Shown piece by piece: positions 8,088 to 17,307 of a DNA stretch of 64,000 nt. The stretch's first letter is position 1; each line of letters starts with the position of its first letter. The stretch spans positions 124,001-188,000 of the forward strand of contig NZ_JAKRNM010000009.1 in the NCBI RefSeq assembly GCF_022346995.1, read 5' to 3'. The position numbers and the translations under genes were made by a program. The notes under the pieces are model-generated. The model worked only from the letters and a program-made list of their open reading frames with translations. It was not told where the DNA came from and made no database searches. This DNA comes from Paenibacillus sp. ACRRY. GTDB taxonomy: Bacteria > Bacillota > Bacilli > Paenibacillales > Paenibacillaceae.

Positions 8088-9581
8088 ATGAGTTACGTAA
8101 TTGGTGTCGATCTGGGAACCAGTGCAGTCAAAACGGTGCTGGTTAACCGTGAAGGAAAAGTGGCATTTGAAGCATCTGAGGCTTACCCGCTGCACCAGCC
8201 CAAGGCTGGCTACAGTGAGCAGAATCCGGAAGATTGGGTAGAGCAGACCATTGTCTCCCTGCGCAAATTGCTGGAAGTATCCGGCGTACAGCCTTCCGAA
8301 ATTGAAGGGCTCAGCTTCTCTGGGCAAATGCATGGACTTGTTCTGGTAGATGCAGAGGGGAAACCACTGCGCAATGCCATACTGTGGAACGATACACGTA
8401 CTACGGCTCAGTGCCGCCGCATAGAGAAAGTATTGGACAATAAACTATTAAGCATCGCCCGGAACCGTGCACTCGAAGGCTTCACGCTGCCAAAAATCCT
8501 GTGGGTACAGGAGAACGAACCGGAGCTGCTGCAGCAAGCATCCTTGTTCCTGCTGCCGAAGGACTATGTTCGTTATCGCCTGACTGGCGATTATGCCATG
8601 GATTATTCGGATGCAGCAGGTACATTGCTGCTGGACGTTGCTGGCAAACAGTGGAGCAAGGAGATTGCGGAAGCCTTTGAACTGCCGATCTCACTCTGTC
8701 CGCGTCTCGTGGAATCGTTTGAAGAAGTGGGCACATTGCTTCCAGAGATCGCAGATCAAACGGGTCTTGCGGCGGCGACCAAAGTATTTGCAGGCGGAGC
8801 CGACAATGCATGCGGGGCAATCGGCGCTGGCATTCTGAGTGAAGGACAGACGATGTGCAGCATCGGTACGTCCGGAGTGGTGCTTTCTTACGAGGAACGC
8901 AAAGATCTCGATTTTGAAGGAAAAGTACACTTTTTCAATCATGGGGAGAAGGATGCCTTCTATATTATGGGGGTAACGCTTGCCGCTGGATACAGCCTGT
9001 CGTGGTTTAAGGATACGTTTGCAGCGGACAAATCATTTGATGTGCTCTTGCAGGGAATTGATCAGGTTCCGGCGGGAAGCAACGGCTTGTTATTCACTCC
9101 TTATATTGTTGGAGAGCGGACGCCTCATCCAGATGCGAACATTCGCGGCAGCTTTATCGGCATGGATGCCGGACATAAGCTGGAGCACTTTGGGCGTGCA
9201 GTCATGGAGGGAATTACGTTCTCCCTGCGGGAATCGATCGATATTCTGCGTGGTGCAGGCAAAACGGTCAATGAGGTCATCTCCATCGGAGGTGGTGCCA
9301 AAAATGAAGCCTGGCTGCAAATGCAGGCGGATATCTTTGATGCCACGATTGTGAAGCTTGAGAGTGAGCAGGGTCCAGCAATGGGCGCGGCAATGCTTGC
9401 AGCATATGGCTGCGGCTGGTTCCCTTCTCTGCAGGAATGTGCGGCGGCGTTCATTCGCCCTGCCAAATCCTATGTACCGAACCCGGAAACGGTAGCTGTG
9501 TATGATGGACTCTTTGCACTGTATCAGGAAGTATATGGTCAGACACGCAGTCTGAATGATCGTCTGGCCGAGTACCGTTAA
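8088..9581 (+). CDS. xylB: Xylulokinase XylB
   Basis: Phosphorylates D-xylulose from XylA to xylulose 5-phosphate, feeding the pentose phosphate pathway. The 497 residues are a FGGY carbohydrate kinase: N-terminal ATP-binding GVDLGTSAVKTV, the substrate segment SGQMHGLVLVD and LWNDTRT, then the C-terminal motif with SIGGGAKNEAWLQMQADIF. I start at 8088 because ACGAGGGA precedes this ATG and the protein then opens exactly like other xylulokinases. The frame runs open to 7899, but the extra 63 codons lie inside the hairpin element and look non-coding. Confidence 0.95.
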   Translation: MSYVIGVDLGTSAVKTVLVNREGKVAFEASEAYPLHQPKAGYSEQNPEDWVEQTIVSLRKLLEVSGVQPSEIEGLSFSGQMHGLVLVDAEGKPLRNAILWNDTRTTAQCRRIEKVLDNKLLSIARNRALEGFTLPKILWVQENEPELLQQASLFLLPKDYVRYRLTGDYAMDYSDAAGTLLLDVAGKQWSKEIAEAFELPISLCPRLVESFEEVGTLLPEIADQTGLAAATKVFAGGADNACGAIGAGILSEGQTMCSIGTSGVVLSYEERKDLDFEGKVHFFNHGEKDAFYIMGVTLAAGYSLSWFKDTFAADKSFDVLLQGIDQVPAGSNGLLFTPYIVGERTPHPDANIRGSFIGMDAGHKLEHFGRAVMEGITFSLRESIDILRGAGKTVNEVISIGGGAKNEAWLQMQADIFDATIVKLESEQGPAMGAAMLAAYGCGWFPSLQECAAAFIRPAKSYVPNPETVAVYDGLFALYQEVYGQTRSLNDRLAEYR

Positions 9582-9624
9582 TTCATAAAGTGAAACATTC
9601 AATATATGTAACAAAGGTTAACCG

Positions 9625-9653
9625 AAGCACTCGCGGAAGCGAGTGCTTTTTTT
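9625..9653 (+). terminator. Terminator of xylB
   Basis: AAGCACTCGC, loop GGAA, GCGAGTGCTT, then seven or more T. A textbook intrinsic terminator. Confidence 0.92.
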
Positions 9654-9951
9654 ATTGAATATAGACAGCAACTAAAAGCACCGGATCACAGTAACGGGTG
9701 AGCAGCGAGAAGGGGAGCTCTCAGACATAACCCCATCCCGGATATGCATAGATTGAGTATAGAGGATGGGCATAAGCCGAGAAGCCAAACGTTAAGTTGA
9801 GGCCGATAATTGGTTAAGATGAAAGTTTATCTGATGAATACTTAAGCCTGTAAATAGGCTCCAATCCAGTCCTATATATCTTTCTTAGCTGCAATCGGAT
9901 AGCAAAACCTTGAGAGATAATAAAATCAGCTTAAGCCACGGGGGTGAAGCT
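9654..9951. other. Non-coding stretch between xylB and glycosyltransferase
   Basis: About 300 bases without a credible gene. It holds two weak hairpins, CCCATCC/GGATGGG (9732-9738 with 9764-9770) and GCCTGTAAATAGGC near 9846. Otherwise I see nothing. Confidence 0.5.
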
Positions 9952-10668
9952 TTGAATGACCGTGAGGAAGTCGACAGACCACATATTACGCTGTCCATGA
10001 TCGTACGCAATGAAGAACAGCGATATCTTAGTCAGGCACTGCAAACGCATCGGCCTTGGATTGATCGTGCGGTCATCATAGATGATGGGAGCACCGATCA
10101 TACGGTTGCTCTATGTGAAGAGTTGCTTGAAGGGATTCCCCTGGTTATGGTGGAAAATCGGGCTTCCCGGTTCGCCGATGAAGTGAGTTTGCGCAAGCAG
10201 CAATGGGAGGCGACGATAGCTACTGGACCCGAATGGATTCTAAATCTGGATGCCGATGAGATTCTGACGGCTGACTTTGGCATACAGCGCAATCAGCTCC
10301 TGGGAAGTAGCGAGGACGCGATTTACTTCAGATTGTTTGATATGTGGAGTGATACGCACTACCGGGAGGATCAATATTGGCAGGCACATGCATATTACCG
10401 TCCATTTCTCGTCCGTTATCGTCCCGGATTGACTTATGAGTGGAAGGAAACCCCGCAGCACTGCGGACGTTTCCCTCTTACGATCCAGCATTTTTCCTAT
10501 GGATGTCATACGCCTCGTGTGAAGCATTACGGCTGGGCTCGCGAGGAGGATCGCATCCGCAAATTCGAGCGTTATCAGGAACTGGACCCGGATGCAAGGT
10601 ACGGTTGGAGAGAACAGTATGATTCCATTCTGGATACAGATCCAAGGCTGCTGCCCTGGGTGGAATAA
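9952..10668 (+). CDS. GT-A glycosyltransferase, family 2-like
   Basis: About 238 residues with the start of a GT2 fold (LSMIVRNEEQRYL), the nucleotide-binding IDDGSTDHTV and the metal-binding DADE. It probably transfers a sugar from a nucleotide donor in the cytoplasm; acceptor unknown. The start is TTG at 9952, because GGGGGTGA sits just before it, whereas a longer TTG start at 9910 has no ribosome site. It runs 17 bases before a second, larger glycosyltransferase gene with which it must be co-transcribed. The C-terminal part (HYGWAREEDRIRKFERYQ) resembles tails of GT2 enzymes from Firmicutes. Confidence 0.82.
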   Translation: MNDREEVDRPHITLSMIVRNEEQRYLSQALQTHRPWIDRAVIIDDGSTDHTVALCEELLEGIPLVMVENRASRFADEVSLRKQQWEATIATGPEWILNLDADEILTADFGIQRNQLLGSSEDAIYFRLFDMWSDTHYREDQYWQAHAYYRPFLVRYRPGLTYEWKETPQHCGRFPLTIQHFSYGCHTPRVKHYGWAREEDRIRKFERYQELDPDARYGWREQYDSILDTDPRLLPWVE

Positions 10669-10685
10669 GAAAGGGGGACCTATAC

Positions 10686-12629
10686 TTGAATAAGGTGAAA
10701 CCGAAGGAGAAGGTGCTGATTGCCAGTCCGGTTCGTCAAACCGCAGCAGTGCTCCGTGAATTTTTGGAATCTCTGACCTTCTTGGAGCGAACGACGGTGG
10801 AGACGGACTATTTGTTTATAGACGATAATGAAGAGGAGGCGTCTTCCAATATCCTTCGTGATTTTGCATCACAGCAGGGAGGAACTGTATTTGAATCAGA
10901 TCACGATGATGGAACTGCTCAGGGAAAAGGGACATACAGCAGGGATGAGGGAGGTCATTACTGGCGTGACGAACAGATTTGGCGGGTAGCCGGATTGAAA
11001 AACCGTATCCTGCAATACGCCCGCGAACAGAATTACGATGCTGTTTTCCTGATTGATTCGGATCTTGTGCTGCATCCCCGCACGCTGGAACAGCTTGCTT
11101 CCACGCAGAAGGATATTGTATCGAATATTTTCTGGACGCGCTGGCAGCCGGGTACAAGGGAAATGCCGCAGGTATGGCTGCAGGATGAGTACGCTTTGTA
11201 CCGAAAAGGCAGGAAATCCGAAGCGGGTAAGGAAATTCTGGATGAGAACACGCAAACCGATGCGTTTCTAAACCAATTGCGAGTGCCAGGCTGTTACGAG
11301 GTTGGTGGACTCGGTGCATGCACGCTCATTCGCAGGAATGCTCTGGAAGGTGGGGTTTCCTTCGACCAGATTCCGAATGTATCGTTCTGGGGTGAGGATC
11401 GTCATTTTTGCATTCGAGCCCAGGCACTCGGTTTTCGTTTATACGTGGATACCCATCTTCCGGCTTATCATATCTACCGATTATCTGAACTTCCGGGTGC
11501 TGCTGCGTATAATCGCAGAGTCAGACGAGGAGAAGAGGCAATTCGTATTACGCTATGTATGATTGTGAAAAATGAAGAGGCTTCCCTCGCCAGATGTCTG
11601 GATTCGGTGAAGGGCATTGCCGACGAGATTGTCATCGTGGATACCGGCTCAACGGATGGTACGCGTCAAATTGCGGCCAGATATACAGAGCGAATCGTTG
11701 ATTTTGAATGGATTGATGACTTTGCAGCTGCACGCAACTTCGCCTTCGATCAGGCAACCACGGAATATATACTTTGGCTGGATGCTGATGATGTGTTCGA
11801 ACCGAATGATCGGACGAAGCTTATTGATTTGAAACACTCTCTTGATCCTGCAGTGGACAGCGTTACCATGGACTATAATCTGTCATTCACTCCAGATGGA
11901 AAGGTAGCCTACAGCTTGAGACGGAATCGTCTGGTGCGACGGGATCGAAATTACCGCTGGATTGGGGCAGTGCATGAATATCTGGAAGTTGGCGGCAATC
12001 TGCTGCATAGCGATATTGCGGTGACCCATAAGAAAGACAAGGAGTACACAGACCGCAACCTAAAGATTTACCGCAAGCGTGAGGAAGCAGGGGAACATTT
12101 CTCTCCACGGGATCTCTATTACTTTGGTAATGAACTGAAAGATCATGGACAGCATGAGGATGCGATTACATACTACGGGAAGTTTCTGGATACGGGTCTC
12201 GGCTGGGTGGAGGATCAGATTGCCGCCTGCCAGAAAATTGCGGATTGCGAAGCGGCATTGGGACGCTCAGAACAGGAAGTTTCAGCGCTTCTGAGGTCGT
12301 TTGCCTATGATTTGCCGAGAGCAGAGATCTGCTGTCGCCTGGGAGGTTATTTCGCGGATCGAGGAGATTATCGCAAGGCGGTATTCTGGTATGAACAGGC
12401 AACCCACGCTGTTCGTCCTGCCGATCCGATGGTTGTGCTGAACGAAGCAGCCTGGACATGGATGCCCCACTTGCAGCTATGTGTATGTTATGACCGGCTG
12501 GGCAACCGTGCCAAGGCGAAGGAGCACAATGATATTGCTCTGGCATATCATCCTACACACCCCAGCATGCTGTACAATGATCAATATTTCAAGGATCTGG
12601 AAAAGGAAAGTGTACTGGAAGAGGCTTGA
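10686..12629 (+). CDS. Two-module glycosyltransferase with TPR-like C-terminus
   Basis: A 647-residue fusion. Residues 1-270 form one GT-A-like module (VLIASPVRQT, LIDSDLVLHP with a DxD-type motif, WGEDRHFC). Residues 285-480 form a second, clearly GT2 module beginning ITLCMIVKNEEASLARCLDS with DTGSTDGT and LWLDADD. The remaining part (about 480-640) has repeated helical pairs such as YYFGNELKDHGQHEDAITYY, typical of the TPR tails of SunS/GT2-type enzymes that glycosylate peptides or proteins. The start is TTG at 10686 behind AAGGGGGA. It follows the smaller glycosyltransferase, and the pair may act on one glycan or protein; the target is unknown. Confidence 0.82.
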   Translation: MNKVKPKEKVLIASPVRQTAAVLREFLESLTFLERTTVETDYLFIDDNEEEASSNILRDFASQQGGTVFESDHDDGTAQGKGTYSRDEGGHYWRDEQIWRVAGLKNRILQYAREQNYDAVFLIDSDLVLHPRTLEQLASTQKDIVSNIFWTRWQPGTREMPQVWLQDEYALYRKGRKSEAGKEILDENTQTDAFLNQLRVPGCYEVGGLGACTLIRRNALEGGVSFDQIPNVSFWGEDRHFCIRAQALGFRLYVDTHLPAYHIYRLSELPGAAAYNRRVRRGEEAIRITLCMIVKNEEASLARCLDSVKGIADEIVIVDTGSTDGTRQIAARYTERIVDFEWIDDFAAARNFAFDQATTEYILWLDADDVFEPNDRTKLIDLKHSLDPAVDSVTMDYNLSFTPDGKVAYSLRRNRLVRRDRNYRWIGAVHEYLEVGGNLLHSDIAVTHKKDKEYTDRNLKIYRKREEAGEHFSPRDLYYFGNELKDHGQHEDAITYYGKFLDTGLGWVEDQIAACQKIADCEAALGRSEQEVSALLRSFAYDLPRAEICCRLGGYFADRGDYRKAVFWYEQATHAVRPADPMVVLNEAAWTWMPHLQLCVCYDRLGNRAKAKEHNDIALAYHPTHPSMLYNDQYFKDLEKESVLEEA

Positions 12630-12640
12630 TTCAGGCAGAT

Positions 12641-12712
12641 ACCTCTCTTATGGAATGGGTTGAATGGGTGTTATCCACCGACATTCGTCCCTGTTGATAA
12701 GAGAGGTTTTTT
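12641..12712 (+). terminator. Terminator of the glycosyltransferase pair
   Basis: ACCTCTCTTAT pairs with ATAAGAGAGGT across a 47-base loop, followed by TTTTTT. Confidence 0.7.
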
Positions 12713-12824
12713 GGGTTGTGTATTTCATCAAGGATAAATTCGTTTTACAATATGAATTAACGGAAAAGCGGTGATAATAATACTGTCTTCGGCTGCCGAA
12801 TCTATGAAGCAAGGGGAAGCTCGC

Positions 12825-13457
12825 ATGAATTTGACGGAAGTATTACTGGAGTCAAGGCTGGTTGCCATTGTTCGCGGCATTAGCCGGGAAGCAGCGATAA
12901 CTGCAGGAAAAGGCATGACAGACGGAGGAATCCGCCTGATGGAAGTAACGCTTAATACACCTGGGGCACATGAGATTATCGGAGACTGGCGGACCCGGCA
13001 TGAAGGACAGGCTTATGTTGGAGCGGGAACGGTTCTTAATGTGCAGATGGCCAAGGAAGCCGTTGCAGCAGGTGCTCAATTTCTGGTATCGCCCAATGTC
13101 GATCTGTCCGTTATTGAATATGCTGTAGAACATGGGGTGGAGATCTGGCCGGGAGCGATGACACCTACCGAAATTGTTGCTGCCTATGAAGCAGGCGCAC
13201 GTGTGGTAAAGTTATTTCCGATGGCGAGTCTGGGACTACCGTATTTACGGGAAATCAAAGCACCGCTTAATCATATTCCGCTGCTTGCAACGGGCGGGGC
13301 TAATCTGGACAATATTACAGATTACTTTGCTGCTGGTGCAGCAGCTGTGGGACTTGGCAGTGCACTTTTGCCGAGAGAGGCACTGAATGCGGGAAATCAT
13401 GAACAGATTGCTGCATGTACACATGCATTTGTAGAAGCAGCGAGAGTCAAAAGGTAA
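12825..13457 (+). CDS. KDPG/KHG aldolase (Eda family)
   Basis: Class I aldolase that would split 2-keto-3-deoxy-6-phosphogluconate to pyruvate and glyceraldehyde 3-phosphate, the last step of hexuronate or gluconate breakdown. The 210 residues match the family length. Visible are the catalytic Glu segment MEVTLNTPG, GAGTVLNVQMA, PGAMTPTEI and the Schiff-base lysine in VVKLFPMA, then LATGGANLDN. AAGGGGAA precedes the ATG at 12825; an in-frame start at 12771 has no such site. No KDG kinase or uronate isomerase gene is adjacent, which is unusual, so the physiological substrate cannot be read from context. Confidence 0.88.
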   Translation: MNLTEVLLESRLVAIVRGISREAAITAGKGMTDGGIRLMEVTLNTPGAHEIIGDWRTRHEGQAYVGAGTVLNVQMAKEAVAAGAQFLVSPNVDLSVIEYAVEHGVEIWPGAMTPTEIVAAYEAGARVVKLFPMASLGLPYLREIKAPLNHIPLLATGGANLDNITDYFAAGAAAVGLGSALLPREALNAGNHEQIAACTHAFVEAARVKR

Positions 13458-13576
13458 AAACTCAATCAACAATATGTACATTTGGGTATATATAAAAGAT
13501 GTGGCTGTTTAACAGGGCGTTAATGGTATTGGCGTACAATAGGTGTAAGACAGAGGCCGGAGAGGAGAAATGCACA

Positions 13577-14509
13577 GTGAAAGCCAGAACGATGATTGGT
13601 GGAGTTATTGCTGTTGCTGCCGTAACGGCAGGTGGCTTATGGAAGGCGGCGGTGAAGAGTCAGACACCCAAAAAGATTCCGATCACGCTTACTCCGCCCA
13701 TGCCATTCGAAGATGTCACCTTCGAGAGTGGTGGAGGACGGGTTCACGGATGGTTTATTCCGGCTGGAGCCCATGTTCCCAAACCTTGGCCGCTAATCAT
13801 TATCGCCCATGGCTGGGGTTCCAACCGATCACGTGTGCTCCGTTACGCTCGTCCCATCTGGGAAGCCGGATATGCTCTCTTCATGTATGATGTTCGGAGT
13901 CATGGGGCCAGTGATCCGGTAAAAGCGGCATCTGCCTATCTGTTCCGTGACGACCTGCTCTCGGCACTACGCTACACTACCTCTCGGCCGGAGATTGATC
14001 CGGGTGCCATCGGTGTGCTCGGCCATTCCCTTGGAGGTCTGGGAACGATCATGGCGGTAACGGAACATATCCCGGTATCGGCAGTCATCACGGATTCGAT
14101 GCCATCCCAGTTTGAAGTAATCGTCAGTTCGGAGCTGAAACGTCGGCGATTGCCACTGTTCCCACTGGCGCAGTTGATTCCGCGAATCTGGTTCTGGAGG
14201 CTTGGAGAATCATTGAAAACGTACCGACAGCGTGATCCGGTCCTGCTGCTGAATGAACGACGTAAGGGCATGCAGCTGCCAATGCTTATGGTGCACTCCA
14301 AGGGAGATAATTTTATTCCGCCAAGCGAGCTGGAGTACTTCATGTCCAAGGCTGATCCACCTGTAGAGCATCTGTGGGTGAATAGCGGCGGACACAGCTG
14401 CTCAGAGGAAGATCCTGTCTTCTGGGAAACCGTCATTCCTTTCTTGAAAAACCATGTTCAGGTTCAGGCTAAACGGGACGATTCAGACGTTGTCTCTAAT
14501 AAATCCTAA
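13577..14509 (+). CDS. Membrane-anchored alpha/beta hydrolase
   Basis: A 310-residue serine hydrolase. After a hydrophobic anchor (about 6-22) comes a lid-less core: oxyanion segment AHGWGSNRSR, nucleophile elbow GHSLGGLG, acid HSKGDNFIP and histidine SGGHSCSEED, so the triad is complete. The anchor and the tail suggest it sits on the outer face of the membrane. Substrate is unknown; relatives are annotated as peptidase- or esterase-like. Start is GTG at 13577, nine bases after AGGAG. The gene stands alone before a strong terminator. Confidence 0.82.
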   Translation: MKARTMIGGVIAVAAVTAGGLWKAAVKSQTPKKIPITLTPPMPFEDVTFESGGGRVHGWFIPAGAHVPKPWPLIIIAHGWGSNRSRVLRYARPIWEAGYALFMYDVRSHGASDPVKAASAYLFRDDLLSALRYTTSRPEIDPGAIGVLGHSLGGLGTIMAVTEHIPVSAVITDSMPSQFEVIVSSELKRRRLPLFPLAQLIPRIWFWRLGESLKTYRQRDPVLLLNERRKGMQLPMLMVHSKGDNFIPPSELEYFMSKADPPVEHLWVNSGGHSCSEEDPVFWETVIPFLKNHVQVQAKRDDSDVVSNKS

Positions 14510-14545
14510 TAACCGTCAGCCTGTATGACAATCGGGCTAACAGTG

Positions 14546-14572
14546 AAAACGCCAACCAGGTTGGCGTTTTTT
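14546..14572 (+). terminator. Terminator of the hydrolase gene
   Basis: AAAACGCCAACC directly followed by AGGTTGGCGTTTTTT: a compact hairpin with U-tract. Confidence 0.9.
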
Positions 14573-14731
14573 GGTCTGTTCCAACCATTATGCAAAAATT
14601 CTCATCTGTAAAATTGTTGGGAAAACGACGATTAAAAAGGAAGCTTATGGTATCATAGAATAGACTGGCAATATTCATGCAGGGTTATTTCGCATGCATC
14701 CATGTATGAAATTGAAGGGAGAGGTCCAGAT

Positions 14732-17113
14732 TTGAGTTTTCAGATTCGATTCAAAATGATGACAGCCAGAGCTGCTTCAGCAGCCATGGCGGCATTGCTT
14801 CTGGCATCGCAGACTCCAGGGTTTGCAGGCAGCGTGTCAGCAGCGCAAGCAGAACAGGTAACAGAAGCTGCACCGGGGGAAAATGAACAACTAGACATGA
14901 CTAGCAATGACGTGCCTGAGGGGGCTAAAATCTCCTCCAAGCAAGCCAGTGAGAATATATTGAACCTGTTTCCGATGTTGAAAAAAGCAACCATCACCTC
15001 GTCGCAATTTGATCCGAATAACCGATTCCCTCCACTGGAGTATAAAACATGGGATATCGGATTTCAGATTACCGAGGGGAATCATTCCATGGGGTTCAGC
15101 GCATCTGTACATGCAGGAACAGGGGAAGTACTGAGTGTACATTTGCCATCTGATTTATTGGATAAGCAGTTATCTGGGTCAGAAGCCAAACTGACCAAGG
15201 ACGAAGTGGAAGAGCAGGCGGTGGCCTTCCTGTACAAGGCAATCCCTGGATTGAAGGAAGGCGCATACGCATCCCTGGGAGACCTGTACCAAACGGCGGG
15301 ACAGCAATCGTTGTTTGGCAGAACCGAATATCAATATGCATACCAACTGAAGCATGACGGTTTGTTATCTGAAGCGGAGACGGTTTACATAAGTGTGGAT
15401 CAGAGTGGCTTGGTAACAGGTTATTCACGAATGACGACCGCGTCGGAATACCCTTCATCGAAACCGGCTGTATCTGCAGAGAAGGCAAGGCAGCAATTCG
15501 AAGAACAGTTCGATGTAGAACTCGCCTACATTTCGAAAAACCGCCTGTCTTCAAAGCAAGGTCAGCCGTACTATCTTGGATATACGCCGAAGGATTCCAG
15601 CATGGTTCCGCTTGAGGCGAATACGTTGGAGCGGTTCAACGCCATGACTGGAAAAGTCATTACCGAGGATACCGTACACCAGGACAAACCGCTGAAAGGC
15701 AGCGTTGCTGCTTTTGTTCCAGCGAAAGGACAGAGACTGAATGCCCAGCAGGCGGAGAGTCTGGTGAAAAAGAGCTTTGATATTCCGGAAGGATACAAGC
15801 TGGAATACAGCCAGTTAAATAAAGGCAGCTACTGGAGTCCGAACAATCAGGTTTGGAGTCTGAGCTGGAGCAACCGAAACGCGAATATGTCCTACATGTT
15901 CATGCGGGACATTTCAGCGCAAGTGGATGCTACCACCGGACAAATTTACAGCTATAGCCTGTATCAGCGAATGGGTTCGGATGCCGCACAAGAGAAACCG
16001 GATGAGAACAATGAAGGCAAGTCCGTAACCCGTACACAAGCCGAGAAACTTGCGATTAACTCGGTTATTGCACTTGTGCCGGATGCGACGGAACAGTTTA
16101 AGCTGTCCAGCATGCTTGAGGTAGAGGACGCTCGTACGTTCATCTTTCAGCGCTACCTGAATGGAATCGCGGTTAAGGATGATCTGGTACAGGTACAGGT
16201 CCTGAAGGATGGAACGATTAGTGAATTCTACGCCAATCTTGCTGCAACGCCTGAGCAGCTGCCTGCAAGCAAGGAGCCGGCGATCAGCTACGAAGAGGCA
16301 AAAGCAGCCTACCTCGAAGAATTCAAGCTGGTTCTGGCATACTCCCGTTACGGTGGACAGGGTACGAGCAGTGGCCAAGTCACTCCGTCAGGAATAAATC
16401 TTGCGTATATGCCTACACGGGATGATAAATCGATCTACGGCAGCTATGAAGTACTTGATGCCAATACAGGCGAATGGACGTCTTTGTACAACACTTCCAG
16501 CACGGCAGTTCTAGCTGCACCTAATGATATTGCTGGTCATGTGGCTGAAGAGGCAATACTCAATATGACCCAGCATAGCGTTTTGATTCCTGACGAACAG
16601 GGACGTGTCTTCCCGGATCGGGTGATCACCCGAGGAGATTGGTTTAACTATCTCGCTAGAGCGGTTAATCCGAATCTGGACATCTATTACACGGTGAACG
16701 GGGATGACAAGCTGTATGCGGACATTACGCCGGATAGCCCTTACTATCAGGCAGTGCGTACATTAATTGACCAGCGCTGGCTCACTGGCGCTGATCCGGA
16801 AGTTAATCTGAATCCACAGGATGAGATGACTCGGGAAGAACTGGCTGTATTACTTGTCCGTATACTTCGGTACGAGAAGCTGGCTGGTTTCTACACCATG
16901 CCATCGGATCTGCCGAACCTTGTAGATGCGAACTCGATTACCAATAAAGGTGCCGTATCTCTTAGCATGAAGCTGGGATTGCTTCCTTCAATAGAAGGGC
17001 GTTTCATGCCAGCACGTAAAGTGACTGTAGCTGAAGCGTCACAGGTATTGGAGCGATTGGCCCAGCTGCAGGGCAAGACGGATTCATTTATGACAGGCAG
17101 TCGTCTGTATTAA
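14732..17113 (+). CDS. Secreted YcdB/YcdC-repeat protein with SLH domains
   Basis: A 793-residue exported protein. A signal peptide (residues about 8-39, hydrophobic AAMAALLLASQTPGFAG) is followed by several PepSY-like YcdB/YcdC repeats recognisable by KLTKDEVEEQAVAFLYK, SAEKARQQFEEQF, NAQQAESLVKKSF, TRTQAEKLAIN and SYEEAKAAYLEEF. The C-terminal 190 residues hold SLH-type units (FPDRVITRGDWFNYLARA, YADITPDSPYYQAVRTLID, LNPQDEMTREELAVLLVR) that would hold it to the secondary cell-wall polymer. The start is TTG at 14732, seven bases after AGGGAGAGG. Function of these repeats is unknown; a role in protecting or inhibiting secreted proteins is only a family guess. Confidence 0.85.
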   Translation: MSFQIRFKMMTARAASAAMAALLLASQTPGFAGSVSAAQAEQVTEAAPGENEQLDMTSNDVPEGAKISSKQASENILNLFPMLKKATITSSQFDPNNRFPPLEYKTWDIGFQITEGNHSMGFSASVHAGTGEVLSVHLPSDLLDKQLSGSEAKLTKDEVEEQAVAFLYKAIPGLKEGAYASLGDLYQTAGQQSLFGRTEYQYAYQLKHDGLLSEAETVYISVDQSGLVTGYSRMTTASEYPSSKPAVSAEKARQQFEEQFDVELAYISKNRLSSKQGQPYYLGYTPKDSSMVPLEANTLERFNAMTGKVITEDTVHQDKPLKGSVAAFVPAKGQRLNAQQAESLVKKSFDIPEGYKLEYSQLNKGSYWSPNNQVWSLSWSNRNANMSYMFMRDISAQVDATTGQIYSYSLYQRMGSDAAQEKPDENNEGKSVTRTQAEKLAINSVIALVPDATEQFKLSSMLEVEDARTFIFQRYLNGIAVKDDLVQVQVLKDGTISEFYANLAATPEQLPASKEPAISYEEAKAAYLEEFKLVLAYSRYGGQGTSSGQVTPSGINLAYMPTRDDKSIYGSYEVLDANTGEWTSLYNTSSTAVLAAPNDIAGHVAEEAILNMTQHSVLIPDEQGRVFPDRVITRGDWFNYLARAVNPNLDIYYTVNGDDKLYADITPDSPYYQAVRTLIDQRWLTGADPEVNLNPQDEMTREELAVLLVRILRYEKLAGFYTMPSDLPNLVDANSITNKGAVSLSMKLGLLPSIEGRFMPARKVTVAEASQVLERLAQLQGKTDSFMTGSRLY

Positions 17114-17191
17114 GAAGTATTCTTGCATAACCCGCTCTGGTAAGTCATAGGTTGGTTATAGCGGGTATGTGTTATTTTGCTGAAGACAAGG

Positions 17192-17216
17192 GAGACCTTC
17201 TGCGGAAGGTCTCTTT
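17192..17216 (+). terminator. Terminator after the SLH protein gene
   Basis: GAGACCTTC, loop TGCG, GAAGGTCTC, TTTT. Confidence 0.85.
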
Positions 17217-17307
17217 TGATTCTTTTCGACAAAACTAGAAGCCTGACGTCAGATCCTTTTGTGATACAATGGCATGAGAATGTTGCAAAGAGAGGTGGTA
17301 TCCTTTC

